33,142 bases of DNA from GCA-2705995 sp965661625 (GTDB lineage Bacteria > Bacteroidota > Bacteroidia > Flavobacteriales_G > Salibacteraceae): NCBI GenBank assembly GCA_965661625.1, contig CBFIEM010000021.1:1-33142 (forward strand). The letters are read 5' to 3'. The notes under the pieces are model-generated. The model had not been told where the DNA came from. It ran no database searches and saw only the letters and a program-made list of their open reading frames with translations. The translations under genes and the position numbers were made by a program. Every line of letters begins with the position of its first letter. Position 1 is the first letter of the stretch. Below, piece after piece: positions 1 through 7,047 of this stretch.

Positions 1-1
1 T

Positions 2-397
2 TTAAAGTATAAAGATAATCCTGACAATATTCATGGCATTTTTGCAAATTTGGAAATAGTTCCAGGCGCAAAAGAAGCTATTCATAAACTGAATCAATCC
101 AATAAATACAACCTATTTGTTTTAACTACAGCACCCTGGGACAATCCTACCGCGTGGATGCACAAGCGCAACTGGATTGAAACACATTTTGGGAATATTT
201 TTTACAAGAAATTAATTATTACGCACAGAAAGGATTTACTGATTGGCGACTATTTAATCGATGATCGAACGGCAAACGGCGCAGGCAATTTTAAGGGGAC
301 GCACCTTCATTTTGGTTGGGATTATATCAATAATAAGTTCAATACATACCCAGATTGGGATGCCATTTTAGATTATTTTAATATTAAACTCCAATAA
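2..397 (+). CDS. 5'(3')-deoxyribonucleotidase family protein (NT5C type), 5'-truncated by window edge
   Basis: The reading frame is open from base 2 to a TAA at 395-397, so the true start lies outside the window. The first in-frame start-like codon (TTG at 50) falls inside the conserved region and is not believable. Seen in the protein: a PGA-x-EA helix start, then the family block LTTAPWDNP, then THRKDLLIGDYLIDDRT and a final FGWDY...PDWDAIL. These match the C-terminal two thirds of the NT5C family of HAD-type phosphatases, which dephosphorylate deoxynucleoside monophosphates in the cytosol. The DDR motif corresponds to the conserved Asp pair of HAD motif IV. The N-terminal catalytic motif (DxDxV) would lie upstream and cannot be checked. 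Family assignment is firm; the exact substrate is inferred. Confidence 0.88.
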   Translation, partial: LKYKDNPDNIHGIFANLEIVPGAKEAIHKLNQSNKYNLFVLTTAPWDNPTAWMHKRNWIETHFGNIFYKKLIITHRKDLLIGDYLIDDRTANGAGNFKGTHLHFGWDYINNKFNTYPDWDAILDYFNIKLQ

Positions 398-427
398 TTC
401 TGGTGTTAATTTTAAGCTATAGCAGCT

Positions 428-780
428 TTGAGATACTTAACCAAACTACGTTTTAAATTAGTCCTTGAGTGCCCTAATAAATTGTTCTATAAATAGAAAG
501 ATGACTATGCCAATCAAAAAAGTAACAATCCGTTTTTAGAAGCTTTGGCATCAGGGGGCTTTCAGGTAGAAGAATTAGCGAGATTACATTATCCTAATGG
601 AATACTTATTGAAGATGTAACTGGTGAAGATTATGACCACGATTCCAAAACAGCACAAACGAAAAAATAATAAAGAAAAATAAGATTGTTATTTATGAAG
701 CTGATTTTAAGTTGTTAAATTATTCATGAGAGTAGATACTTTAGAGGAAAATGGTAATCACATAAATTCAATTCGACCAT
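428..780 (+). pseudogene. Decayed DUF2779 protein gene, N-terminal remnant
   Basis: Reading from a TTG at 428 gives MRYLTKLRFKLVLECPNKLF, then an in-frame TAG at 494-496. The same frame continues with NPFLEALASGGFQVEELARL up to a TAA at 668-670. A different frame (682-726) then reads KIVIYEADFKLLNY, and a third frame (723-779) reads FMRVDTLEENGNHINSI. Joined, these pieces follow the N-terminal order of DUF2779 proteins: a Cys-containing start, the FLxALAxGGFQVxELA block, an IxIFEA strand, then FxRVDILxxxGxxxxLIEVK. At least one nonsense mutation and two frameshifts separate them, and the rest of the long protein (normally several hundred residues) is absent. Assignment is from memory of the family's conserved blocks. 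Confidence 0.8.
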
Positions 781-1024
781 AAAGATTTCATCCTCTTCAA
801 GATAACTCGTTGTATATAAAAACACCTGCAAGCTTTGCGTAGTGGAGAATTATGTCCACATCCAGCATAATAAAGTTCGATATTTGTCGGTTGCCTTGTA
901 CAAGTACTAGAAGCTCGAACAAACGTTCGGGCTTTTTTATTGCTCATACATGACTTAATTATGGTAGCTTTTTGTGAGCCACTTAAATCTTGGGGCTAGT
1001 TCCAAATTGAATTAGTAGAAAAGT
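781..1024. other. Intergenic stretch without a recognisable gene
   Basis: After the DUF2779 remnant no ORF of meaningful length is visible on either strand. The only clear structure is the plus-strand terminator hairpin at 913-938. The sequence just before it (about 815-910) may be the tail of a lost gene or a small RNA ending at that hairpin; I cannot assign it. Confidence 0.5.
913..938 (+). terminator. Rho-independent terminator
   Basis: GCTCGAAC, loop AAAC, GTTCGGGC, followed directly by TTTTTT. All eight stem positions pair (one G-T). No intact plus-strand gene lies just upstream, so it probably ended the decayed DUF2779 transcription unit or a small RNA. Confidence 0.75.
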
Positions 1025-1060
1025 AAAAAACCCTTGTTGGTAGATAGCCAGCAAGGGTTT
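1025..1060 (-). terminator. Rho-independent terminator of the lectin-like gene
   Basis: AACCCTTGTTGG (1029-1040) pairs with CCAGCAAGGGTT (1048-1059), with one G-T pair and a 7-nt loop. On the minus strand the hairpin is followed by TTTTTT (complement of the A-run at 1025-1030). It lies 24 bases beyond the stop of the minus-strand gene at 1084. Confidence 0.8.
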
Positions 1061-1083
1061 TATTGTGGTTCTTAGCGAAAGGG

Positions 1084-2277
1084 TTACTCTTTCCTTAATT
1101 TAATTGCAGCTTTTTTGCCATCTGCTTCAATCACGAGTAAATATAATCCTGTGGGTTGTTCTACTTGCATTTCGATTAATCGACCATATGAATGTTGTTC
1201 TTGTTTGATTTGACGACCATCAATACCAAACAGGTACAGTTTAATCTTGGAATAGTCACCACCTAAGTCTAAAGCGAAGTTTCCGCGCGTTGGATTCGGA
1301 TAGAGCTTGAGGTCAGGTCCGAACTCATTCTCGACTATTTCCAAGTTTGCAACATTAACACATAAAGATGTATCAATACAGCTATTTTCTGTTAGTTGAA
1401 CAGCGTATATTCCACTGGTTGTCGCGGTGAACGTTTGAGAGGTTTCTCCTTGGATAATGCTGTTGTTATTTCCGCAATCCAACCAATGATAGCTTGCAGA
1501 GCCGTTATTTGCTGTAATGGTTGCGCCGTTTAGTGAAGTTGAAATATCCGAAACCGTATTTATGGTAAGGTTAATTGTTATGATGGAATCGCAGTTAGCG
1601 GCATTTACTAATGTGTCTGAGTAAGTACCAGAGCTGGTCCAATTGTAATTACCGCTCGGTGAAGTGTAGCTGTAACATGCAGATTCTGTAATAGTTGAAC
1701 TTGAGCTTGTGCAATCGTATTCAATTATATAGTATAATGTATTCGTGTGATCTACATCATTCCACTCACCTGCTACTCCCAGAGGCCATCCGTTTAATGA
1801 CATTGCAAGGGCGTCTTGACCAAAGTAGTCATCTGGTTCATTTCCCCAATTGTTATAGAGACCTCCAACAGGTGTACCGTTAGCAGTGCCTTGCCAGAAT
1901 TGAGGTCCGCCATTGGTGTTATCACCGTCCCATATCCAGTTGCCTTCTACTTGCAGATCATTTCCACCAATCCAAACGTAAGCACCACCGCCACCGTCTG
2001 GAGCCTCGGTATTGTTGTTATTGATGTTGGCGTTGTTTGTTAATGCATTAAAGAGCGCATTCTGTTCATTTACATCGTTGATTTCTGCTAAATATCCACC
2101 TCGAGAAACGGCACAACTCGCAGCATTTATCCATGTTTCATTCTGCCGAACCACTTCGTAGTTTTTTCCGTTGTAGGAAAAAGCGTAAATGTTCGATGCG
2201 CTTGCGCATTGTGCAAAACTTGATTGATAGGAACCAACCATAAGGACAGCAAATACTAATCGTTTAATTCTAATCAT
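1084..2277 (-). CDS. Secreted C-type lectin domain protein with T9SS C-terminal sorting domain
   Basis: Residues 1-22 form a signal peptide (basic MIRIKR start, hydrophobic core, cleavage near SSFA-Q). Residues about 36-189 look like a C-type lectin-like domain: GGYLAEINDVNEQ, YVWIGGND, a tryptophan-rich WIWDG segment, NNWGNEPDD and GEWNDV. The usual EPN sugar/calcium motif reads EPD here, while WND is kept. Residues 196-240 resemble a short CYSYTSPSGNYNW-type module common in flavobacterial surface proteins, and 245-310 an Ig/PKD-like strand set with several Cys. Residues 322-397 form a type A T9SS sorting domain (LKLYPNPTRGNF, then GRQIKQ, PTGLYLLVI and a basic tail), implying export across the outer membrane by the type IX system. 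A terminator follows the gene. The ligand cannot be predicted. Confidence 0.88.
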   Translation of the reverse strand: MIRIKRLVFAVLMVGSYQSSFAQCASASNIYAFSYNGKNYEVVRQNETWINAASCAVSRGGYLAEINDVNEQNALFNALTNNANINNNNTEAPDGGGGAYVWIGGNDLQVEGNWIWDGDNTNGGPQFWQGTANGTPVGGLYNNWGNEPDDYFGQDALAMSLNGWPLGVAGEWNDVDHTNTLYYIIEYDCTSSSSTITESACYSYTSPSGNYNWTSSGTYSDTLVNAANCDSIITINLTINTVSDISTSLNGATITANNGSASYHWLDCGNNNSIIQGETSQTFTATTSGIYAVQLTENSCIDTSLCVNVANLEIVENEFGPDLKLYPNPTRGNFALDLGGDYSKIKLYLFGIDGRQIKQEQHSYGRLIEMQVEQPTGLYLLVIEADGKKAAIKLRKE

Positions 2278-2702
2278 AATCGCAGTTTTATTTTCTAATC
2301 ATTACATACTGTATTGTGAAAGGGTTGGTATTCGTTCAAAAAACTCGAATAATTCTATTGAATTCGAAAAGCGTGGAATTGGCTGGTGATTCACAATTTT
2401 TGAGATGATGATAATGTCGGAGGTGATGATGTTTTGGCAGTCCTAGGGCTAAAGTTTAGTTGTAGGCGTTAATTGTGCGCTACATGAATATGTGCTGAAT
2501 AGAAAGGTTGTCCACTTCAGATCGAGGTGAACAAAAGGTTGGTAGTTTCAACGAGGGCGCATTGTTAAACTCCATTTCATGGGATGTGAATTTCGCAGTT
2601 TTGTAAAGCAACCGAGGTTGCACAAAATGTCTGCTCAGATTAATAGGGATTGCTGCGATTGAATTTGGTTGCTTCTTACAAAATTAGTGAGCTTGGAGGT
2701 TT
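2278..2702. other. Intergenic region without a detected gene
   Basis: No ORF with coding character is visible on either strand, and I recognise no TAnnTTTG -7 box for the minus-strand lectin gene next to it. It may hold that gene's promoter and decayed sequence. The only structured element is the one starting at 2703. Confidence 0.5.
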
Positions 2703-2786
2703 GCGCTAGGGATGGAAGCGGCATCCCCGAATCTGAAAGATGAGGGATAGAGCGTACAGCCCGGCCAGAGGAACGATGGAGCGCCC
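2703..2786 (+). repeat. Structured intergenic element, copy A
   Basis: Layout: outer GCGC at 2703-2706 can pair with GCGC at 2781-2784. Inside is a perfect hairpin GGGATG (2709-2714), loop GAAGCGG, CATCCC (2722-2727), then a small hairpin ATCT-GAA-AGAT (2731-2741). A conserved-looking tract ATAGAGCGTACAGCCCGGCC follows at 2747-2766. The minus-strand copy at 5893-5993 shares 19 of the first 25 bases and the same order of blocks. I recall very similar sequences between genes in many Bacteroidota genomes, but cannot confirm a family name. It touches the stop codon of the DUF72 gene, which runs the opposite way. Whether it is a transcribed RNA or a mobile repeat is unknown. Confidence 0.7.
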
Positions 2787-3682
2787 TAATTGAATAAATT
2801 AGTTTGTTGGATTAGCTGTGGAATGGGGAGGTTGCCTCCAAAGCGAGCCATCCAGTTTTCTGCCAGCCAGGCATTGGTTTCCGGAGTGGTTATACTTTCG
2901 GGTTGATGCGTAAGCCAAAATATTTCTGGAATTTTTCCATGCCAAGACTCAATGCGATCCATCCATTGATTGAGGCGATATGGATCAGAAGGGTGGCCTG
3001 CGTAACCTCCAAATCGAATAAGTAAAAACGGAGCTGTAATCCGCATGTGCACAGCATCTCTTCGTCCGGCAGTATCACTTATGCATGCGCCAACTCCTAG
3101 CTTTTCTAATGCTTCAAAGGTCATCTCTGCTTCGGGTCCTCCTTCGAACCATGATGGGTGACGCATTTCTAAAGTAACCTTTAAATCTCGAGGAAGTGAC
3201 TCGAGGTAAGCTACCAGTTTTTGAGCGTGTTTTGATGTGTAGTTAGGTGGAAGTTGAATGAAACAGGGCCCGAGCTTATCGCCAAAAGCGAACATCGATG
3301 AAAGGAATTGGTCAGTTTGTTCATCTGTATTATTGAACCGGCGGTAATGCGTTATGGTTTGGGGCCATTTTGGACAAAACAAAAAGTTGTCAGGAGCTTG
3401 ATCTGCCCAGTTATGTATGATTTCTGGCGGGAAGATCCGGTAGTGTGTGGCGTTGAGTTCAAGTGTATTGAAATGGCGCACATATTCGCTGAGGAATGCT
3501 TGCGATTTGGTTTTGGTAGGGTATAATTTACCTACCCATTCCTTTCTTCCGAACTGCGTGCCTCCATGATATCCTTTAAGGTGTTGCTCATGCCATGATG
3601 CTAATAAACGCTGGGTTTGTGCATGGTCTTGAGGCAACTCAAAGTTTACACCTTCTAATGATTCTAGCTTGCCAAATTTCAT
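2786..3682 (-). CDS. DUF72 domain-containing protein (YecE-like)
   Basis: 298 residues, typical of the DUF72 family, which has a TIM-barrel fold. Visible family features: GRKEWVGKLYP near residue 45, FLSEYVRHFNTLELNATHYR, a FLFCPKWPQTITH strand, FIQLPPNY, VTLEMRHPSWF, and the C-terminal IRFGGY and IFWLTHQPE. The biochemical role of the family is not established. The ATG at 3680-3682 lies 9 nt after the stop of the RavA-like ATPase gene, so the two are probably co-transcribed, with the ATPase first. The stop TAG (2786-2788) directly adjoins structured element copy A. No domain appears to be missing. Confidence 0.9.
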   Translation of the reverse strand: MKFGKLESLEGVNFELPQDHAQTQRLLASWHEQHLKGYHGGTQFGRKEWVGKLYPTKTKSQAFLSEYVRHFNTLELNATHYRIFPPEIIHNWADQAPDNFLFCPKWPQTITHYRRFNNTDEQTDQFLSSMFAFGDKLGPCFIQLPPNYTSKHAQKLVAYLESLPRDLKVTLEMRHPSWFEGGPEAEMTFEALEKLGVGACISDTAGRRDAVHMRITAPFLLIRFGGYAGHPSDPYRLNQWMDRIESWHGKIPEIFWLTHQPESITTPETNAWLAENWMARFGGNLPIPQLIQQTNLFN

Positions 3683-3691
3683 GAAGCAAAG

Positions 3692-5242
3692 TTAATGCGG
3701 AGCATTGTCGTAGCGATGTTTTATGTGTTCGAGTTGTAATTGAATTGTTTTCAACGACTGGGTTACGTCTCGTAAGTTCTCTGTGATGATAGGCGCTAAA
3801 CGTTTATCTATGAATAGGTGTTTTTCAATGTCGTTTAATTGTTCAGGGTGCTCCGTTTCCAGTCGTTGCAGTTGTTCGTTGAGGTAATTATTCAGTTTTT
3901 CGAAACGTTCGTCCCAGTACGCTTTTACCATTGGATGGGGAGCGCGGCTAATTTTTTGAGTTTTTTCTTGTTGGTATGTTTCTAACTCAAACTCATGGAC
4001 GGTGGAGTTGTGCTTCATAGTTATGTGGTGCTCCTTGCTGCTCGGTGAAGCTTCTAGGCGATTAACCAGCTTTTGTTCTTCATCGTAAATATTTAGAACT
4101 GCAGATGGTTCCGTGTTGAGCTTGTTAAAATCGTTCACGCGGACATACTGCCCTTTGAACGGTGAGCCGTTTTTTTGCAATTTGTAAAACGATTGGTCAA
4201 ATGGCTTGAGCACGTTTTCGGTCACCGTGTGGTTTACAGTTGTTTCTTCCGCCACTTCACGCTCAAACGCCGCAATTTCTTTTTTTACTGAATTCAATTT
4301 GATTACTAAGGAATAGCCGTGTTTACGAATAGTTTCAGCAACTAGTTCGCGAATTACAGGAAGTTGATCAGGATGGTTCCACAAGCAATGGGTCATTAAA
4401 AAGCAGTCCATAAGATTGACTGAATTGCGCCCATTTAAAAATGCTGATGTGCGTAATAAGCGAACAACCTTTTTCCAACGTCGATCATGCGGTGTTATCG
4501 GAGAATTTTCAGAAGATAAGCTGGCGTTGTGCGCTTCTATCTTTTTACGCACCAATTGGATTGTGCTTAGAACTTCGTCGTTAATACTTACAGCTCTAAT
4601 TTTTTCATCCCATTGAGCGAGTGTTTGGGTGCTAATTTGAATGTGCTCTGGAACGGAAAAATCATACACGTTGTTAGCATCGGTGATCATTGCCAAAAAC
4701 TGAGACTCGTCCTCAATGTTGTCCAAGTTATAGCGGATTAACAGCCGATCATACAGTGGTCCAAAGCTCGCTTCATTTGGTGGGAGTTCATTGGATGCCG
4801 TAATTATTCCCCGGATGTCTACGCTGATTTCATGTTCGCCATTGCGGTAAACCTTTTCGTTGAGAATGGTGAGTAAGGCATTTTGAATGCTCGATGAAGA
4901 TTTCCATATTTCGTCAAGAAAAACAACATGTGCATTGGGGAGGTACGCTTCTATTTTACGTTCGTATTTGTCTTCTTCTTTAAGCTTTTGAATGGATATT
5001 GGACCAAACACTTCGTCTGGGGTGGAAAACTTGGACATCAAATACTCAAAGCTCTTTCCATCGCTAAACGCATATTTTAATCGTCTGGCAATTAAGCTTT
5101 TGCCTACTCCAGGAGGGCCTAGCAGAAAGATGCTTTCTCCCGCAATAGCCGATAAAAGGGTTAGCTTCATCACTTCTTCACGCTCATACAAGCCTTCTTG
5201 CAAGTGCTCCAATAAAGTTGAAATATGTTGTTTGATTTCCAT
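3692..5242 (-). CDS. ravA: MoxR-family AAA+ ATPase, RavA-like
   Basis: 516 residues. The AAA+ core is complete: Walker A GPPGVGKS at 42-49, Walker B VVFLDE at 106-111 followed by IWK, sensor 1 ASN at 149-151, and YDRLLIR at 164-170 supplying the arginine finger region. The blocks FEYLMSKFSTPDEVFGPISI and ALLTILNEKVYRNG are characteristic of RavA rather than other MoxR branches. The C-terminal half (about 300-516) is charged and coiled-coil-like, where E. coli RavA carries its LARA and triple-helical regions. In E. coli, RavA works with the VWA protein ViaA and binds the lysine decarboxylase LdcI. Here no VWA gene is adjacent; the downstream gene is DUF72. RavA-like is well supported; function in this organism is inferred. 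Confidence 0.87.
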   Translation of the reverse strand: MEIKQHISTLLEHLQEGLYEREEVMKLTLLSAIAGESIFLLGPPGVGKSLIARRLKYAFSDGKSFEYLMSKFSTPDEVFGPISIQKLKEEDKYERKIEAYLPNAHVVFLDEIWKSSSSIQNALLTILNEKVYRNGEHEISVDIRGIITASNELPPNEASFGPLYDRLLIRYNLDNIEDESQFLAMITDANNVYDFSVPEHIQISTQTLAQWDEKIRAVSINDEVLSTIQLVRKKIEAHNASLSSENSPITPHDRRWKKVVRLLRTSAFLNGRNSVNLMDCFLMTHCLWNHPDQLPVIRELVAETIRKHGYSLVIKLNSVKKEIAAFEREVAEETTVNHTVTENVLKPFDQSFYKLQKNGSPFKGQYVRVNDFNKLNTEPSAVLNIYDEEQKLVNRLEASPSSKEHHITMKHNSTVHEFELETYQQEKTQKISRAPHPMVKAYWDERFEKLNNYLNEQLQRLETEHPEQLNDIEKHLFIDKRLAPIITENLRDVTQSLKTIQLQLEHIKHRYDNAPH

Positions 5243-5323
5243 ACAGTGTTAAACACAACAATGGTAAATTGGTTTTTAAACGCATTTGTCAATTCTTGTT
5301 GCGAGGTGTTGTTTCTTTGAAAA

Positions 5324-5818
5324 ATGAGCAGTCGAGAAGCTAACGATAGGATTCAGGGAGAGTTTTTGATTGAAAAGTTTGAAGGCAAAGGGGGGTGGAC
5401 GTTTGTCAGAGTCCCTCAAGTGGCAATGGATGGAAGTCGTCCATTTGGTATGGTTGTCGTAACGGGTTCAATAGATCATGTTGCGTTGGATCGTGTTAAA
5501 CTCATGCCTTATGGAGATGGAACTTTGTTTCTACCAGTAAATACGAAATTGCGCAAGGCGCTGAAGAAAGCCGCTGGCGAAGCGGTAAATTTGGAGTTGC
5601 GTCCTGATCGTGAGTCATATGTTTTGCCAAATGAATTGCAGGAGTGCTTAGCGTACGAATCAGAACAGGTTCAGCGCGCCTTTAACGCCCTTTCTTCAGA
5701 ATCGCGGGAAGCTTTCGCTAAATGGGTTTATCAGGCTCAACGAAAAAGCATTCAAGCAGAGCGCATAGCTCGAGGGTTTACAAACTTGGAGTCGGGTTTG
5801 CCGTTAATGGCAAAATAG
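5324..5818 (+). CDS. DUF1905 / YdeI-OmpD-associated domain protein
   Basis: 164 residues with two recognisable parts. Residues about 10-95 match DUF1905: a small beta-barrel with GGWTFVRVP near the start, then FGMVVVTGSIDHV and GDGTLFLPVNTKLRKALKKAAGE. Residues about 105-160 match the YdeI/OmpD-associated (bacteriocin-protection) helical domain: LxxECLAYESEQVQRAFNALSSESREAFAKWVYQAQRKSIQAERI. Function is not established; 'bacteriocin protection' derives from one Salmonella/E. coli context. It is divergent from the RavA-like gene, with 81 bases between the two starts. ATG at 5324 is the first in-frame start. A copy of the structured intergenic element follows downstream in the opposite orientation. 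Confidence 0.87.
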   Translation: MSSREANDRIQGEFLIEKFEGKGGWTFVRVPQVAMDGSRPFGMVVVTGSIDHVALDRVKLMPYGDGTLFLPVNTKLRKALKKAAGEAVNLELRPDRESYVLPNELQECLAYESEQVQRAFNALSSESREAFAKWVYQAQRKSIQAERIARGFTNLESGLPLMAK

Positions 5819-5892
5819 GTGGCTCAGTGAGTATTTCGGTTTTCTCAACGGACGAGGGAAGAGCTCAATGCGAACTTAGCTTACATGGCTTT

Positions 5893-5993
5893 GGGCGCCT
5901 CCCCGCCTGCGTTTCACTCCGGGGGGTCAGGCTTTTCGCTATACTCCTCGGTCAATAAATTGCCCTTTGGGGTGTCGCTGCTATCCTTGGCGC
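5893..5993 (-). repeat. Structured intergenic element, copy B
   Basis: Read on the minus strand it begins GCGCCAAGGATAGCAGCGAC and ends GGGGAGGCGCCC, so the 5' GCGCC can pair with the 3' GGCGC. Inside are a small hairpin CAAT-TT-ATTG, the tract ATAGCGAAAAGCCTGACC (compare copy A), and a GCCTG...CAGGC stem. It shares 19 of the first 25 bases with copy A and the same block order. The short hairpin that is perfect in copy A is broken at three positions here. It lies in the gap between the YdeI-like and deacetylase genes, whose 3' ends face each other. Confidence 0.68.
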
Positions 5994-6009
5994 AATCAAA
6001 ACCAGTGCT

Positions 6010-6654
6010 TTATTCGGGGTGATTTTCAAGGGGTAGTTCTTGCATCGGTAATGCGCTAAAACGATATTCCTTTTCTGCAAAGTAGTTCAGTATTCGTGGA
6101 AGGGCCTCTTTTAGTCGTGGAAATGCTTTGATGCTATCGTGAAAAACAATGATGCTTCCAGCTTTCGCGTGCTTAATAACGTTGTGATAGCATGTTTCGC
6201 CATCTATTTGCTCATCAAAGTCTCCAGAGAGTACATCCCACATAACAACTTCAAACCGTGTGGTTAAGCTTAGTGCTTGTCGGCGTGAAATTCTTCCGTA
6301 TGGCGGTCTAAACAGATTGGATGAGATGTGTTGTGTTGCTTCCAAAGTGTTTTTCAAATAGGTGTATTGTTGTGTTTTCCATCCGTTCATGTGGTTGTGG
6401 GTGTGGTTTCCAATGGAATGTCCAGCTTCAAGTAGGTTTTTGACAAGCTCTTTAGAGCGTGCAGCGTTTTCTCCAACAAGAAAAAAAGTGCCTTGTGCAT
6501 TGTGTTGTGCAAGGGTTTGTATTACCCATGGTGTTACTTCAGGAATTGGTCCATCATCAAAGGTGAGGTAGAGGATACGCTCCTTCCGGGATTTGTTCCA
6601 AGTCAATTTATGAGCAATTGGCTTAAGTATTTTTGGTGTTTTGACGAGGTACAT
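6010..6654 (-). CDS. Polysaccharide deacetylase family protein (NodB homology, CE4)
   Basis: The chosen start is the ATG at 6652-6654 (MYLVKTPKILKPIAHKLTWN), the usual N-terminus in Flavobacteriales. An in-frame ATG 17 codons upstream is possible but would put a TATATTTG promoter-like box inside the gene. From the chosen start (214 aa) the CE4 motifs are: TFDDG at 31-35 (catalytic base and metal Asp), H84-x3-H88 metal ligands in NHTHNH, RPPYG at 116-120, DVLSGDF at 140-146, and VFHDS at 170-174 with the last catalytic His. All catalytic residues are present, so it should be an active metal-dependent deacetylase of an N-acetylated glycan, perhaps peptidoglycan or exopolysaccharide. No clear signal peptide or TM segment is seen; substrate unknown. 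Confidence 0.9.
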   Translation of the reverse strand: MYLVKTPKILKPIAHKLTWNKSRKERILYLTFDDGPIPEVTPWVIQTLAQHNAQGTFFLVGENAARSKELVKNLLEAGHSIGNHTHNHMNGWKTQQYTYLKNTLEATQHISSNLFRPPYGRISRRQALSLTTRFEVVMWDVLSGDFDEQIDGETCYHNVIKHAKAGSIIVFHDSIKAFPRLKEALPRILNYFAEKEYRFSALPMQELPLENHPE

Positions 6655-6724
6655 GTTGCAAATATAAGTACGTGGTTTAATCGTACTGTTTTGCAAAATA
6701 GCCATAAATAAGGTCCTGGATGTT

Positions 6725-6753
6725 TTTGCAATTCCCGAAAAGTATTATTTTTG
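6725..6753 (+). promoter_or_regulatory. Promoter for tRNA-Gln (Bacteroidota type)
   Basis: TTTG at 6725-6728, a 17-nt spacer, then TATTTTTG at 6746-6753, matching TAnnTTTG. The expected start point, about 6 nt beyond, leaves roughly a 12-nt leader before the tRNA. Confidence 0.65.
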
Positions 6754-6770
6754 CCCCTCCAAATTGGAAC

Positions 6771-6843
6771 TGTCCCATGGTGTAACTGGCAACACGTCTG
6801 ATTTTGGTTCAGAAGAGTCTAGGTTCGAGCCCTAGTGGGACAA
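6771..6843 (+). tRNA. tRNA-Gln (anticodon TTG)
   Basis: The acceptor stem TGTCCCA (6771-6777) pairs with TGGGACA (6836-6842), and the discriminator is A6843. The anticodon stem TCTGA/TCAGA encloses the loop TTTTGGT with anticodon TTG at 6804-6806, reading CAA codons. The T arm contains GGTTCGAGCC with CTAGG/CCTAG pairing. CCA is not encoded. It has its own promoter and terminator, so it is a single-gene unit. Confidence 0.95.
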
Positions 6844-6846
6844 CAA

Positions 6847-6875
6847 AAGGCAACTCAAGCGAGTTGCCTTTTTTT
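6847..6875 (+). terminator. Rho-independent terminator after tRNA-Gln
   Basis: AAGGCAACTC, loop AAGC, GAGTTGCCTT, running into a T tract to 6875. This is a perfect 10-bp stem starting four bases after the tRNA. Confidence 0.92.
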
Positions 6876-6886
6876 ATGCCTTTTAT

Positions 6887-6955
6887 TCCTGAGGGAGTGT
6901 TATTCCTACTTAGGGTTCAATGTATCAAAAAAGAACTAGGTTCCCATAATGGGAA
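6887..6955 (+). promoter_or_regulatory. Cluster of inverted repeats, possible activator sites
   Basis: Three short inverted repeats of related composition: TCCTGAGGGA (6887-6896), CCTACTTAGG (6905-6914) and the perfect TTCCCATAATGGGAA (6941-6955; 7-bp arms, one central base). They lie about 55-125 bases upstream of the sigma-54-like -24 element, where enhancer-binding activators usually bind. The binding protein is unknown. Confidence 0.5.
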
Positions 6956-7008
6956 TAGGGGATAAAGTATTGATGAGTATAAGTAGTTGATTTTCAATAC
7001 TTAAATTA

Positions 7009-7024
7009 TTGGCACGTGCTGTGA
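7009..7024 (+). promoter_or_regulatory. Sigma-54-like promoter (imperfect -12)
   Basis: TTGGCACG at 7009-7016 is a full -24 element. The -12 position, 12 nt from the first G of GG, reads GTGA instead of TTGC: the G is kept and the C is lost. The predicted start near 7035 gives a leader of about 13 nt before the ATG at 7048. Confidence 0.5.
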
Positions 7025-7047
7025 ATTGTATTCAGAAATTGCACGCC

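Noticed and set aside
6655..6705. 17-codon N-terminal extension of the polysaccharide deacetylase.
   Set aside because: The family N-terminus starts at MYLVKTPKI, and a TATATTTG box lies in the extension.
7009..7047. TTG start giving a 128-aa version of the small exported protein.
   Set aside because: The TTG is part of the TTGGCAC promoter-like element, and the ATG at 7048 begins a proper signal peptide.
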